DNA from: an uncultured Clostridia bacterium
Lineage (GTDB): Bacteria > Bacillota > Clostridia > TANB77 > CAG-508
Assembly: GCA_944386645.1 (NCBI GenBank)
Contig: CALXBW010000006.1
Coordinates: forward strand, 1-64,000
Length of the DNA stretch: 64,000 bases
Direction of reading: 5' to 3'
The notes under the pieces are model-generated. The model was not told where the DNA came from. It searched no databases and saw only the letters and a list, made by a program, of their open reading frames with translations. This document shows, piece by piece, positions 47,214 to 55,730 of the stretch. The position numbers and the translations under genes are program-made. Positions within the stretch are counted from its first letter, which is position 1. Each line of letters begins with the position of its first letter.

Positions 47214-48152
47214 TTAGTTTCTTTCAAAAATTCTTAATTTAGCACTTTTACTTCTAGTATTAAATTCTATTTCTCCATCACTTGGTACAATAGGCTTTTT
47301 ATTGATTAATTTTCCTAATTTCTTTTTATTACATACACAATATGGTAAATCACTTGGACAAGTACACTTACCTAAACAATTATTATATGCTTGTTTTACA
47401 ATTCTATCTTCTAATGAATGAAAAGTTATTATACACAACCTTCCACCTATATTTAATTTATTTATACATGTTATGATAGTATTATACAAAGGTTTTAATT
47501 CATTATTAACCTCTATTCTTATTGCTTGAAAAGTTTTTTTTGCAGGATGTCCATCTTTATATCTAACATGCGCTGGTATAGATTTTTCTATTATATCTAC
47601 TAGCTCTTTTGTTGTTTCTATAGTTTTATTTTTTCTATAATCACATATATTTTTAGCTATCTGTCTTGAATAGTTTTCTTCACCATAATTAAAAATTATA
47701 TTAGATAAATCTTCTTGAGAATATTCATTTACAATATCTTTAGCTGAAAGATTTTGTTCTTTATCCATTCTCATATCTAACTTTGCTTCTCCAATATAAC
47801 TAAATCCTCTTATTTTTTCATCTATTTGATATGATGAAACACCCAAATCTAATAAAATACCATCAACCTTTTCAATATTTAAATTATTTAATATTTCTTC
47901 AATATTATCATGATTATCTTTTACAAAAATTGTATTTTTGTATTGTTTTAATCTTTCCTTTGCTACTTCTAATGCCTCTTCGTCTCTGTCGATTCCTATA
48001 AGAAGTCCTTTATTATCCAATTTTTTAAGTATTTCTAAACTATGCCCTGCTCCTCCTAGAGTTCCATCTACATATATCCCATTTTTTTTAATATTCAAAC
48101 CATCAATGCATTCTTTTAATAAGACTGGAATATGTTCAAACTTTTTTTCCAT
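47214..48152 (-). CDS. rsmH: 16S rRNA (cytosine-1402-N4)-methyltransferase
   Basis: The 312-aa enzyme methylates C1402 of 16S rRNA in the decoding centre. Motif I VDGTLGGAGHSLEILKK and DGILLDLGVSSYQID, GFSYIGEAKLDMRMD and FHSLEDRIVK are family signatures. An inserted zinc-like CTCPSDLPYCVC segment is usual. It lies in the dcw cluster and is separated from mraZ by 399 bp with a phased motif array. RBS AAAAGGAATG. Confidence 0.96.
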   Translation of the reverse strand: MEKKFEHIPVLLKECIDGLNIKKNGIYVDGTLGGAGHSLEILKKLDNKGLLIGIDRDEEALEVAKERLKQYKNTIFVKDNHDNIEEILNNLNIEKVDGILLDLGVSSYQIDEKIRGFSYIGEAKLDMRMDKEQNLSAKDIVNEYSQEDLSNIIFNYGEENYSRQIAKNICDYRKNKTIETTKELVDIIEKSIPAHVRYKDGHPAKKTFQAIRIEVNNELKPLYNTIITCINKLNIGGRLCIITFHSLEDRIVKQAYNNCLGKCTCPSDLPYCVCNKKKLGKLINKKPIVPSDGEIEFNTRSKSAKLRIFERN

Positions 48153-48551
48153 TTTTTAAATCATTCCTTTTCTAGTCACAAACCTAGTTTGAAAAAATTA
48201 AAATTGTAATTATTTTTCAACATTATCTTCTTTTACAAATACTTAAATATTATTACAAACAGTTGGTAAATACATACCAACTGTTATAACCTAAATCTAT
48301 TATCTTTTGTTAACTTTTATAAATAAAAGTCTTCTTATGTATCTATTTAATATACTTTTGTATTTTATTATTAATATTCATATGTATATTTCTCAATTTG
48401 AGAATTTATCTTTTGTAAATTTATTCATATTTATCTTTTGTAACTGTTTATATCTTTGGTTTCTAAACTTTTTATCTTTAGTTTTTTATTAATTTTATCT
48501 TTAGCAATTTAATAAAAATCTTTGGTATGAATTTATATAAACTTAAAAAAG
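48153..48551. promoter_or_regulatory. Intergenic array of AAAGAT boxes upstream of rsmH
   Basis: No gene is supported. On the minus strand the box AAAGAT recurs at about 48518, 48497, 48474, 48452, 48433, 48408 and 48302. The first six are spaced 21, 23, 22, 19 and 25 bp, close to two helix turns. A hairpin AACAGTTGGTA/TACCAACTGTT (48258-48285) is nearer rsmH. It may be an operator array or a leader RNA; the function is unknown. Confidence 0.5.
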
Positions 48552-48983
48552 TTATATACCTAATATAGTCATATTTTCTGCTATCGAATCTGCCGAAATA
48601 TTTTCACTACTATTGTACTTTCTCCACTCTTCTCTATTCCATATTTCAATTCTAGTTCCTACACCTATTATAACTACTTCTTTATCCATGTGTGCATATT
48701 GTCTTAAATTCCCTACAATTAAAAATCTACCTTGTTTATCTATTTCACATTCTGTTGCACCAGATAAAAAGAATCTAACAAAATCTCTAGCATTTTTACT
48801 TGTAAGTGGAAGTGTTTTTAATTTTTCCTCAAAATTTGCCCATTCATTTTGTGAAAAACCAAATAAACAACCATCTAAACCTTTAGTAATTATAAACCTT
48901 TCTCCCATATCATCTCTTAATTTAGCTGGCATTATTAATCTACCTTTTACGTCTATTGAGTGTTCATATTCACCTATAAGCAA
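48552..48983 (-). CDS. mraZ: Transcriptional regulator MraZ
   Basis: The 143-aa DNA-binding protein has two SpoVT/AbrB-type halves, each with a DxxGR motif ([16 protein letters not shown] and [12 protein letters not shown]). MraZ forms a ring and binds repeats upstream of its own operon. The start is TTG at 48983 after GAGGTG. Three 10-bp repeats with CCACTT (on the plus strand) lie just upstream and match the MraZ operator style. It leads the division gene cluster. Confidence 0.96.
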   Translation of the reverse strand: MLIGEYEHSIDVKGRLIMPAKLRDDMGERFIITKGLDGCLFGFSQNEWANFEEKLKTLPLTSKNARDFVRFFLSGATECEIDKQGRFLIVGNLRQYAHMDKEVVIIGVGTRIEIWNREEWRKYNSSENISADSIAENMTILGI

Positions 48984-49000
48984 ATCTTTTCACCTCACAA

Positions 49001-49030
49001 TTCACCACTTTGTTCCACTTCTCTCCACTT
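49001..49030 (-). promoter_or_regulatory. MraZ operator: three AAGTGG repeats at 10-bp spacing
   Basis: On the minus strand GAAGTGGAGA, GAAGTGGAAC and AAAGTGGTGA stand head to tail, each 10 bp. They lie just after the -10 box (49039-49044), so bound MraZ would block transcription. Confidence 0.85.
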
Positions 49031-49038
49031 CAGTTAAA

Positions 49039-49067
49039 ATTTTAATACATAAAAAAAATTTTTGCAA
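49039..49067 (-). promoter_or_regulatory. mraZ promoter
   Basis: TTGCAA (49067-49062), a 17-bp spacer and TAAAAT (49044-49039) on the minus strand, directly upstream of the operator repeats. Confidence 0.65.
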
Positions 49068-49130
49068 TAGTTTTTACAAAAATTTTTTATTTTTTTTGTA
49101 ACGATTTAAACCAATTGTTCATACTTATGA

Positions 49131-49277
49131 CAAATCTAATATAATTTTTATACAGTAACAATTTGTTAGAATCAACAAGATTACAGTTTGTTATAGATTA
49201 ATTCATATTTCTTAGATTATATTTTACAGACTGTGTGATGCGGGAAGTTACAAATAAAAATAGCATTAGATTTTTTG
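49131..49277. repeat. Dispersed hairpin element, copy 3 (diverged, 147 nt)
   Basis: The outer arms pair imperfectly, and the cores CAGTAACAATT, ACAGACTGT and GTTACAAATAAAAA match copies 1 and 2. The apical stem carries an AT-rich enlargement of about 30 nt (TATAGATTAATTCATATTTC and following). It is the oldest-looking copy. Confidence 0.7.
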
Positions 49278-49401
49278 TTAAAAATTTAGATTTAAATAGT
49301 TACATTGTAATCTTAACTTTATACGGTTAGTAGTTTTAATATTTTATTTGTTATACTTTTTTTAATATTGGGTATCATAAATAACGATGGAGGTTGATCT
49401 T

Positions 49402-49641
49402 TTGACTGTTTCAGAAGCTGTAGTTAAAAAAATTTTAAAAATATGTGATGAAAGAGATATAACCATTAATAAATTATCTAATATTTGTGGAATAACCCAA
49501 TCTACGATTGATAATATAGTTAATGGTAATAGTAAAAATCCAAAACTTTTAACAATAGTTAGAATATGTGATGGACTAGGTATCACTATGCATGAATTCT
49601 TTAGTGATCCATTATTTTTAAATTTAGATAGAGAAGATTAG
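49402..49641 (+). CDS. Small XRE/HTH_26-type regulator
   Basis: A protein of about 79 aa whose core KLSNICGITQSTIDNIVNGNSKNPKLLTIVRICDGL is a Cro/C1-type helix-turn-helix. TTG at 49402 is preferred because ATGGAGG at 49387 serves as its ribosome site at the right spacing; the ATG start would have none. It is a stand-alone plus-strand gene, convergent with folD. Target unknown; such small regulators are common in Clostridia chromosomes. Confidence 0.82.
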   Translation: MTVSEAVVKKILKICDERDITINKLSNICGITQSTIDNIVNGNSKNPKLLTIVRICDGLGITMHEFFSDPLFLNLDRED

Positions 49642-49645
49642 GTAT

Positions 49646-50497
49646 TTATACTCCTAATCTTCTTTTGTTTGCTGAATCTATAGTATTTTTTGCTAACATT
49701 ACTACTGTCATAGGTCCTACTCCTCCAGGCACTTTAGTTATATAACTACATTTTTTCTTAACATTTTCAAAATCTACATCTCCTACTATTTTTCCTTCCT
49801 TAGTAAAATTAATTCCAACATCAATTACAATAACATTATCTTTTATCATATCCGCCTGTATTAATTTCTCTTTTCCTACAGCGACAATTAATATATCAGC
49901 TGTTTTTGTATACGTTTTCAAATTTACTGTTTTTGAATGGCATATTGTTACAGTTGCATCTTCTTGTAATAACATCCTTGCTATAGGTTTTCCTACAATA
50001 TTGCTTCTACCAACTACTACAGCATGTTTTCCCTTTACACTTATATTGTAGTATTTTAATAATTGCATTATACCTAATGCTGTACAAGGTACATATCCAT
50101 TCATTTCCAACGATATTCTTCCTACATTTATTGGATTAAATCCATCTACATCTTTATAGAATGATATTTTTTCAAAAAGTTCGTTTATATTAAATCTATC
50201 TGGTACAGGACTTTGTATTAATATTCCATCCACAGTATTATCTTTGTTTAAATCTTCTATAATTTTTAATAACCCATTCATCTCTATACTTACATCTACT
50301 ATTTTTTGTTCTATACATATTCCTAACTCATTAAATAATCTTTTTTTATTTCTTATATATAATTCTGTTGCAGCATTATTTTCTAGTGTTATAATAACCA
50401 ATTTAGGTATTATACTACATTCTTTTAATTTATTTACTTTCCATTTTAATTCATTTTTTATTTGTTCTGAAACAAATTTTCCATCTATTATTTCCAT
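49646..50497 (-). CDS. folD: Bifunctional methylenetetrahydrofolate dehydrogenase/cyclohydrolase
   Basis: This 283-aa cytosolic enzyme interconverts 5,10-methylene- and 10-formyl-tetrahydrofolate. Signatures are DGILIQSPVP, KDVDGFNPINVG, VVGRSNIVGKPIARMLL and the C-terminal PGGVGPMTVVML. The catalytic Lys and Tyr region (ELYIRNKKRLF) is conserved in part: the usual YVxxKxK appears as YIRNKKR. Length is typical. It lies downstream of the wall-hydrolase gene. Confidence 0.95.
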   Translation of the reverse strand: MEIIDGKFVSEQIKNELKWKVNKLKECSIIPKLVIITLENNAATELYIRNKKRLFNELGICIEQKIVDVSIEMNGLLKIIEDLNKDNTVDGILIQSPVPDRFNINELFEKISFYKDVDGFNPINVGRISLEMNGYVPCTALGIMQLLKYYNISVKGKHAVVVGRSNIVGKPIARMLLQEDATVTICHSKTVNLKTYTKTADILIVAVGKEKLIQADMIKDNVIVIDVGINFTKEGKIVGDVDFENVKKKCSYITKVPGGVGPMTVVMLAKNTIDSANKRRLGV

Positions 50498-50563
50498 TTT
50501 TTCTCCTATTTTTTATATTCTTACAGTATTATACATTATTTATTTAACTTATTTCAACTTTTC

Positions 50564-51242
50564 TTAGTCAATTGTTGTATCTGTTTTTCCTGTACCTATA
50601 ACAAATTCTTGTAATGATCTCCATGTGTTGCAACCTATTATTCCATCTTCTGCAAGCCCGCACTTTTCTTTGATATTGTCTTGTTGCATTATATGTTTGA
50701 TCTCCAAATATTCCATCTAATCCACCTGTTCTATATCCTAAAGTATTTAATCCATCTTGAGCTATTAAAACATAATTTCCTCTACTACCTCTTCTTATTA
50801 ATGGATATCCTCCAGTGCTACATGCTGGAGTCCCGAATCTCCTATCAAAATGTACCCAAGTAGGTGTTAATGAAGCTGGTTCAACATATGACCATACTCC
50901 TGAATTTACAGCAGTACTTCTTATTCTTGCTCTTTCAGCATTTGTTGCAGTTTGCCCTACATCAAAAGCTGTTCCTGCATAATGTTGACTTTGAAGTCCA
51001 TGACCACCTTCATATGTTCTTTTAAAAGCAAATCCTATATATACTGGCCTTCCATATAAATATCTAAACGAATTCCATGCTTGCATAGTTCTTTTGTCTG
51101 TCCATAATATATTTGACCTACTACTACCTCTAAATTCTTTTACTTTCATTGTTCCAGTATTATATGGCATATTCTCATTTTCTCCTCTGTAATATACTTC
51201 CATCCTATTTGTATCATTGTTATATACAATTATCTTTGCCAT
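50564..51242 (-). CDS. M15-like wall peptidase with peptidoglycan-binding domain, split by a +1 frameshift at CGG
   Basis: From ATG at 51242 (GGAGG upstream) the first part has QSQHYAGTAFDVGQ and WVHFDRRFG, the HxxxxxxD and HxD zinc ligands of M15-like D,D- or L,D-carboxypeptidases. A peptidoglycan-binding domain follows (IRRGSRGNYVLIAQDGLNTLGY, DGIFGDQTYNATRQYQRK). The first frame then reads RACRRWNN, unlike the family. Skipping C50660 of CGG restores GLAEDGIIGCNTWRSLQEF and ends at 50564, about 225 aa. It probably acts on the cell wall outside the cell, yet no signal peptide is visible. Confidence 0.82.
50658..50660 (-). other. CGG +1 frameshift site in the M15-like gene
   Basis: First-frame codons AGA AAA GTG CGG GCT TGC become GTG (C) GGG CTT GCA GAA GAT, restoring the repeat motif GLAEDGIIG. 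Confidence 0.85.
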
Positions 51243-51354
51243 AAAAAAACCTCCATTATGTTCTTCTTTACAAATTTTAGATAATATTTTCATATTCTAT
51301 TTTTTCATAGATTACTTTACATTATCTTAGCTATTTTATTCTCTAACAAGATAA

Positions 51355-51392
51355 AAAAAATCCTCTATAAATTATATGAGAATTTTTTAATT
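51355..51392 (-). terminator. Terminator after the gene at 51464
   Basis: On the minus strand AAAATTCTCATATAA pairs imperfectly with TTTATAGAGGATTTT, followed by TTTT. Confidence 0.6.
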
Positions 51393-51463
51393 TTGCTATT
51401 ATTTTAATTATTTTTAATAATAATTATATTTTCTTTATATATATCATTATATACTATTTTTCT

Positions 51464-52210
51464 CTACCAATCTATTTCTTCTGGATACTCTGCTCCATCT
51501 ATTATTATATTATCTATATCGCATTGATTTTCTTCAGCATATTCTATTAATTCTTGTTCTAAATCTATATATTCTTGGTATTTCCAATATCTAATTACTC
51601 TTTTTGTAGTATTTACTAGCCCCTTTAGTCTATCTTCTTTATTTTTAGCTAAATATCTACAATCTATTAATTCAAGATATTGATGAACTAATCTATTAGT
51701 TCCAAATTCTCTATCATGAAATAGTTTTAAGAAAATTTTTTTATTCTTTTCAGATAAAACTTGGATTATAGCTTTTATAACTTTAGATTGAAATTCTTGT
51801 ACAATATTTACCGCTTCATCATATACTACTTTTGTATAATATGAACTTTTATATTTCTTGTATTTGTAATTATCTATAAATATATTCAATGCATATACCA
51901 CAAAAATTGCCTGTGTTAAAATATATTTAAATTTATAATATACATTATTAATAGGTGTTATAATTGAATGCCATTTCATAATTTCGTCATCCATATTATT
52001 TTCAACTAATTCTATTTCTCTACTGCCTTGTTTGGCATGTCTCAAATCATAACAAAAAGCTAATATTTGAATTCTCAATTTTTCTAGTGTAGGATAATCT
52101 TCTTCATTACCAATTATTTCCGAAATTGAATCATATAATTGTTCAAAATCAGCATAATCTCCTTTTACTTCAATACCGCCATAATTTTCGGTAACTTTTA
52201 TATCTAACAT
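51464..52210 (-). CDS. Protein of unknown function
   Basis: A 248-aa soluble, helix-rich and acidic protein with no signal peptide. Motifs such as YNKRIIKWKY-type basic helices (TKRVIRYWKYQEYIDLEQEL) are visible, but I know no family. The start has TAGGAGA before ATG and a terminator follows the stop, so it is a real single-gene unit. Codon use is like the neighbours. It lies between the M15-like gene and a RhuM-like gene. Confidence 0.65.
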   Translation of the reverse strand: MLDIKVTENYGGIEVKGDYADFEQLYDSISEIIGNEEDYPTLEKLRIQILAFCYDLRHAKQGSREIELVENNMDDEIMKWHSIITPINNVYYKFKYILTQAIFVVYALNIFIDNYKYKKYKSSYYTKVVYDEAVNIVQEFQSKVIKAIIQVLSEKNKKIFLKLFHDREFGTNRLVHQYLELIDCRYLAKNKEDRLKGLVNTTKRVIRYWKYQEYIDLEQELIEYAEENQCDIDNIIIDGAEYPEEIDW

Positions 52211-52392
52211 ATTTTCTCCTATAACATATAAATTTCTATAATTATTCTAACATAAACTTCTAAAAAAGGAAGTGCTATTAAATATTTTTGGGTTAGGTCT
52301 TATTTAATTATCCATTTAACATTTTTTTGTTTGAATGATTTTGCTAACCTCAGCAAAATCGTCATCAATAATTCTTTCTCTATTCTAATATG

Positions 52393-52953
52393 CTAATTTT
52401 CACTACTTTCTATTAATTTATCAAAATCAGATTTGTATAATTTATCTTGTACAACTCTGTACTTTTCAAATTCTGTTAAAGCTTTTTCTTTTGCAATTTC
52501 ATGAGATATTTTACCTGCATCTTTTAATACATCTCTATTTTCCATTCTTTTTTTATCTATAATATATCCTTTTTTTGAAAACTCTTTTAATACATTTGTT
52601 GCCCATCTTCTAAATTGAATTGCTCTATCTGTATTTACTCTATATCCAACAGAAATTACTGCATCTAAATTGTAATACTTTACTTTTCTTCTTACTTCTC
52701 TGTTCCCCTCTTTTTGAACTAGTAAGAAATCCTTACTAGTTGAATTTTCGTCAAGTTCATTACTATTATATATATCTTGAAGATGCATAGTTATATTATT
52801 TCTTGTAGTATTAAATAATTCTCCTAATGCCTTTTGAGTTAGCCATAAATCTCCATCTTCAAAACGAACTTCAATTCCATGTTCTTTTTTTTGTTGCTCA
52901 AATATTAGAAACTCTGCTGAAGTACTTCTTATATATAAATCTTTATTATTCAT
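52393..52953 (-). CDS. Shortened RhuM-family protein (internal deletion)
   Basis: The product is about 186 aa. Its first about 130 residues match RhuM/KilA-type proteins (VRFEDGDLWLTQKALGELFN, YYNLDAVISVGYRVNTDRAIQFRRWA). The end (AGKISHEIAKEKALTEFEKYR) corresponds to the C-terminus of the full protein (about 330 aa). The middle of about 130 residues is missing, in frame. Full-length RhuM proteins occur near mobile elements. It could be a functional short form or a relic. ATG at 52953 follows AGAGGTG. Confidence 0.75.
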   Translation of the reverse strand: MNNKDLYIRSTSAEFLIFEQQKKEHGIEVRFEDGDLWLTQKALGELFNTTRNNITMHLQDIYNSNELDENSTSKDFLLVQKEGNREVRRKVKYYNLDAVISVGYRVNTDRAIQFRRWATNVLKEFSKKGYIIDKKRMENRDVLKDAGKISHEIAKEKALTEFEKYRVVQDKLYKSDFDKLIESSEN

Positions 52954-52982
52954 TTTAAAATTCACCTCTATTTATTTGCTAT

Positions 52983-53011
52983 ATATTATCAAACTTTTGT
53001 TCTCTTGTCAA
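52983..53011 (-). promoter_or_regulatory. Promoter of the RhuM-like gene
   Basis: On the minus strand TTGACA (53011-53006), a 17-bp spacer and TAATAT (52988-52983). Confidence 0.65.
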
Positions 53012-53068
53012 TTAGTAGGTATCATTTATTTTTTCTATAATATATTTTATAAATGGAGGATTTCTGAT

Positions 53069-53839
53069 ATGAAAATATTTGTTTTGAAAAAAAATATTAT
53101 AATAACTATTTTAATTATAGTTTTTTTAATTATTTTATTTTTTTTATTTTTCGAATCACAAAAAAATATTATTCAAGTAAATATAGATGATAATATATCT
53201 TTAAATGATATTACTAAATCTAATAAAAAAATTGCATATTTAACTTTTGATGATGGTCCTACTACAACTTCAACTAGTAAAATTTTAGATATATTAAAAA
53301 CAGAAAATGTTAAAGCTACATTTTTCGTTGTAGGTAAACATGTTAAAGAAAATCCAGATTTAGTTAAACGAGCTTATCAAGAAGGTCATTATATTGCAAA
53401 TCATGGATATAGTCACAATAATGAAATACTATATAAAAATATGGAAAGTTTTAAAAATGAAATTATTTCTACAGATATTGAGATATCCAAAGCTATTAGA
53501 ATAGAAAATTATTGTTCACATATTTTTAGATTTCCAAATGGTTACATGGCAAATATGTATGTAAATCAAAAGAAAAAAGCTTTAAATGTATTAAAAGAAC
53601 TAGGATATGTATATGTAGACTGGAATTCTTTGAATAAAGATTCTGAAAAGAAATATTCAAATTATCAATTACTTAATAATCTTAAACAAAGTACCAAAAA
53701 TAAGGGCACTCTAATTATTCTAATGCACGACACTACTGATGTAAATAAAAGTTATGAAGTATTAAAAGACTCTATAGATTATCTAAAATCTCAAGGATAT
53801 ACATTTAGTAATTTTTATGATTTTATAGTAGAAAAATAA
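53069..53839 (+). CDS. Membrane-anchored polysaccharide deacetylase
   Basis: From ATG at 53069 (GGAGG 10 bp upstream; the frame from 52976 has no site) the protein is 256 aa. One N-terminal span (about residues 8-30) exposes a NodB domain: YLTFDDGPTT (catalytic Asp and metal Asp), ANHGYSH (two His ligands), RFPNGY and LIILMHDT. Enzymes of this type remove N-acetyl groups from peptidoglycan or related glycans, which raises lysozyme resistance, or act in spore cortex formation. The substrate cannot be told. Confidence 0.92.
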   Translation: MKIFVLKKNIIITILIIVFLIILFFLFFESQKNIIQVNIDDNISLNDITKSNKKIAYLTFDDGPTTTSTSKILDILKTENVKATFFVVGKHVKENPDLVKRAYQEGHYIANHGYSHNNEILYKNMESFKNEIISTDIEISKAIRIENYCSHIFRFPNGYMANMYVNQKKKALNVLKELGYVYVDWNSLNKDSEKKYSNYQLLNNLKQSTKNKGTLIILMHDTTDVNKSYEVLKDSIDYLKSQGYTFSNFYDFIVEK

Positions 53840-53935
53840 ACTAGAAAATATTTCAACCAATGTTTTAAATATTTTTCTATATAAACATATGAAGAAATTT
53901 TTGTGTTTTATTTTTTGGGAATTTCTTCGCAGCTC

Positions 53936-53954
53936 GGGCGAACACTGTTTGCCC
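53936..53954. repeat. Palindromic dispersed repeat, copy C
   Basis: GGGCGAACACTGTTTGCCC has one change from the canonical palindrome. A half-site with AGTGTTTGCCCC lies near 54026-54037, next to GAATAATGAATAGTGAATAG filler. Confidence 0.7.
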
Positions 53955-54135
53955 ATACAAATTAAATTATACAATACAATAATAATTCAATGAAATAACC
54001 ATACATCTTAAGTTAATGACATTGCAGTGTTTGCCCCATACAAAGCGAATAATGAATAGTGAATAGCTAATAATTAATAGTTAAATAAAAAAAGAAATAT
54101 ATAATTTTTTCAAAATCATATACTTCTTTTTTTAT

Positions 54136-54942
54136 TTATACCTCTACAGCCTTTACTATTACTCTCTCTTTGCTATCATCTGTACAAGTAATTAAAGTAA
54201 TTTCTCTTTTGCCAATTGTATCTGGATCCAAACATTCTGTATTTTCTGGCACAACTTGATATTTTTTAAATACTTTATATTGAACAACTTTTCCAGTTGC
54301 ATCAGTAATATATATATCATCTCCATTTTCTAAAATTGGCACTTTACTGAAGAATTTTTGATTTCTATAATTGTGTCCTGCTATACTGAAATTTCCAATT
54401 TTATTTGGTTCAACCCCATAAAATTTACATGGTGAAAGTTTTAATATTGCTGTATAATCTAAATTTTTTATATCTGCTGTAACAGGTTCTATTATAGGAT
54501 ATTTTACATTAATTTTTGGAATATTTATAATAGCTATGTATCTATATAATGTACCATCACTCGCTTGATAAACTGTTGAATCTATTTCCTCTTTTGCTGT
54601 TATATCATCAACATTTATACTTTGAGTAGGTTGATTGTTCTGAGTCACATTTTGTTCACCGTCAATTGCTACAATAATAACATTATCAGAAGTTTTCATT
54701 GCTTGATTATCTTCTGTAACATTACCTAATTCTGTATTTATTTTTGCCAGTACTTCTTTTGAAACTTCTTCACTTTTTGTTCTATCATATTCTGCATATA
54801 TATAATATGAGAAAAGACAACATATTAGAAAAATTGATACAATAAATTCTAATTTATATGCTTTCTTTTTTCGTTTAAACTCTGGTGTTATGAATACTTT
54901 ATCTGTAATAAGAATTTGATTAACAGATCTTTTTTTAGCCAT
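54136..54942 (-). CDS. Sortase
   Basis: The 268-aa enzyme has an N-terminal span (about residues 32-50), a Thr/Asn-rich stalk and a sortase domain from about 130. Catalytic His lies in SIAGHNYRNQKFF, Cys in ITLITCTDDSKERVIVKA (about residues 253-255), with Arg a few residues after. Sortases cut a C-terminal sorting motif and join the protein to the cell wall or to a pilus. The class is uncertain. The likely substrates in this window are the thioester adhesins with SIKTG. RBS AAAGGAGC. Confidence 0.9.
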   Translation of the reverse strand: MAKKRSVNQILITDKVFITPEFKRKKKAYKLEFIVSIFLICCLFSYYIYAEYDRTKSEEVSKEVLAKINTELGNVTEDNQAMKTSDNVIIVAIDGEQNVTQNNQPTQSINVDDITAKEEIDSTVYQASDGTLYRYIAIINIPKINVKYPIIEPVTADIKNLDYTAILKLSPCKFYGVEPNKIGNFSIAGHNYRNQKFFSKVPILENGDDIYITDATGKVVQYKVFKKYQVVPENTECLDPDTIGKREITLITCTDDSKERVIVKAVEV

Positions 54943-55063
54943 ACATTGCTCCTTTCCAAAAATATATACATAATTATTATATCATTTTTATTACATATAT
55001 GGAATATGATTATATAAATTTTAATAATTTATTATAATTTAATTCTATTATTACTTTAAAACA

Positions 55064-55113
55064 ATATAAGTTCAAAAAAATCAATTTGAAATTGTATTTT
55101 TTTGAACTTATAT
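55064..55113 (-). terminator. Terminator after the flavin reductase gene
   Basis: ATATAAGTTCAAAAAAAT pairs with ATTTTTTTGAACTTATAT, an 18-bp stem rich in A and T. Confidence 0.75.
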
Positions 55114-55130
55114 GGTATATGTTTTTAATA

Positions 55131-55688
55131 CTATTTATTTTTTAAACAAATTCCTCTTTCACCCACTTTATTATTTGCAACAATATAATCAGTTCCTAAA
55201 TATGTCAAAAGATTTGCATTTAAAAAATCAATTTTATTATTTTCTTTCACATATTTCTCTTCTACATTAACACATAAAACATGTGCAATAATCATATTAT
55301 GACTTCCTAAATTTTTTATTTCTTCTACTTTACATTCAAGATTAATAGGACACTCGGCTATAGCAGGTGCATTTACTTTACTACATTTTTCTTTTGTTAA
55401 ACCTAATGATTCAAACTTATTCTCATTTCTTCCTGACTTTGTACCACAATAATCTGCTTCATAAACTAAATTATTATTAGGTATATTAATAACAAATTCT
55501 CTGCTACTATTTATAATAGAATATGATTTTCTTTCTGGTCTTAAAGAAATATATACCATTAAAGGATCAGAATTTATAATACCAGTCCATGCGACTGTTG
55601 TTATATTATCATTTTGTCCATCTGAACAAGAAACCATAACAACAGGAACAGGAGCAAGTACTGGCATTGCCTCCATATTTTTTTTCAA
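55131..55688 (-). CDS. Flavin reductase-like (FMN-binding) protein
   Basis: The 185-aa protein matches the flavin_reduct split-barrel family: PVPVVMVSCSD, NITTVAWTGIINSDPLMVYISLRPERKS, REFVINIPN and the GLTKEKCSKVNAPAIAECP segment. Such proteins bind FMN and reduce flavins or other acceptors. The start is TTG at 55688, placed 8 bp from GGAGG. It stands alone, so the partner is unknown. Confidence 0.88.
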   Translation of the reverse strand: MKKNMEAMPVLAPVPVVMVSCSDGQNDNITTVAWTGIINSDPLMVYISLRPERKSYSIINSSREFVINIPNNNLVYEADYCGTKSGRNENKFESLGLTKEKCSKVNAPAIAECPINLECKVEEIKNLGSHNMIIAHVLCVNVEEKYVKENNKIDFLNANLLTYLGTDYIVANNKVGERGICLKNK

Positions 55689-55730
55689 AATATCAACCTC
55701 CTATTATATAAATATATTAAAAATTCATAT

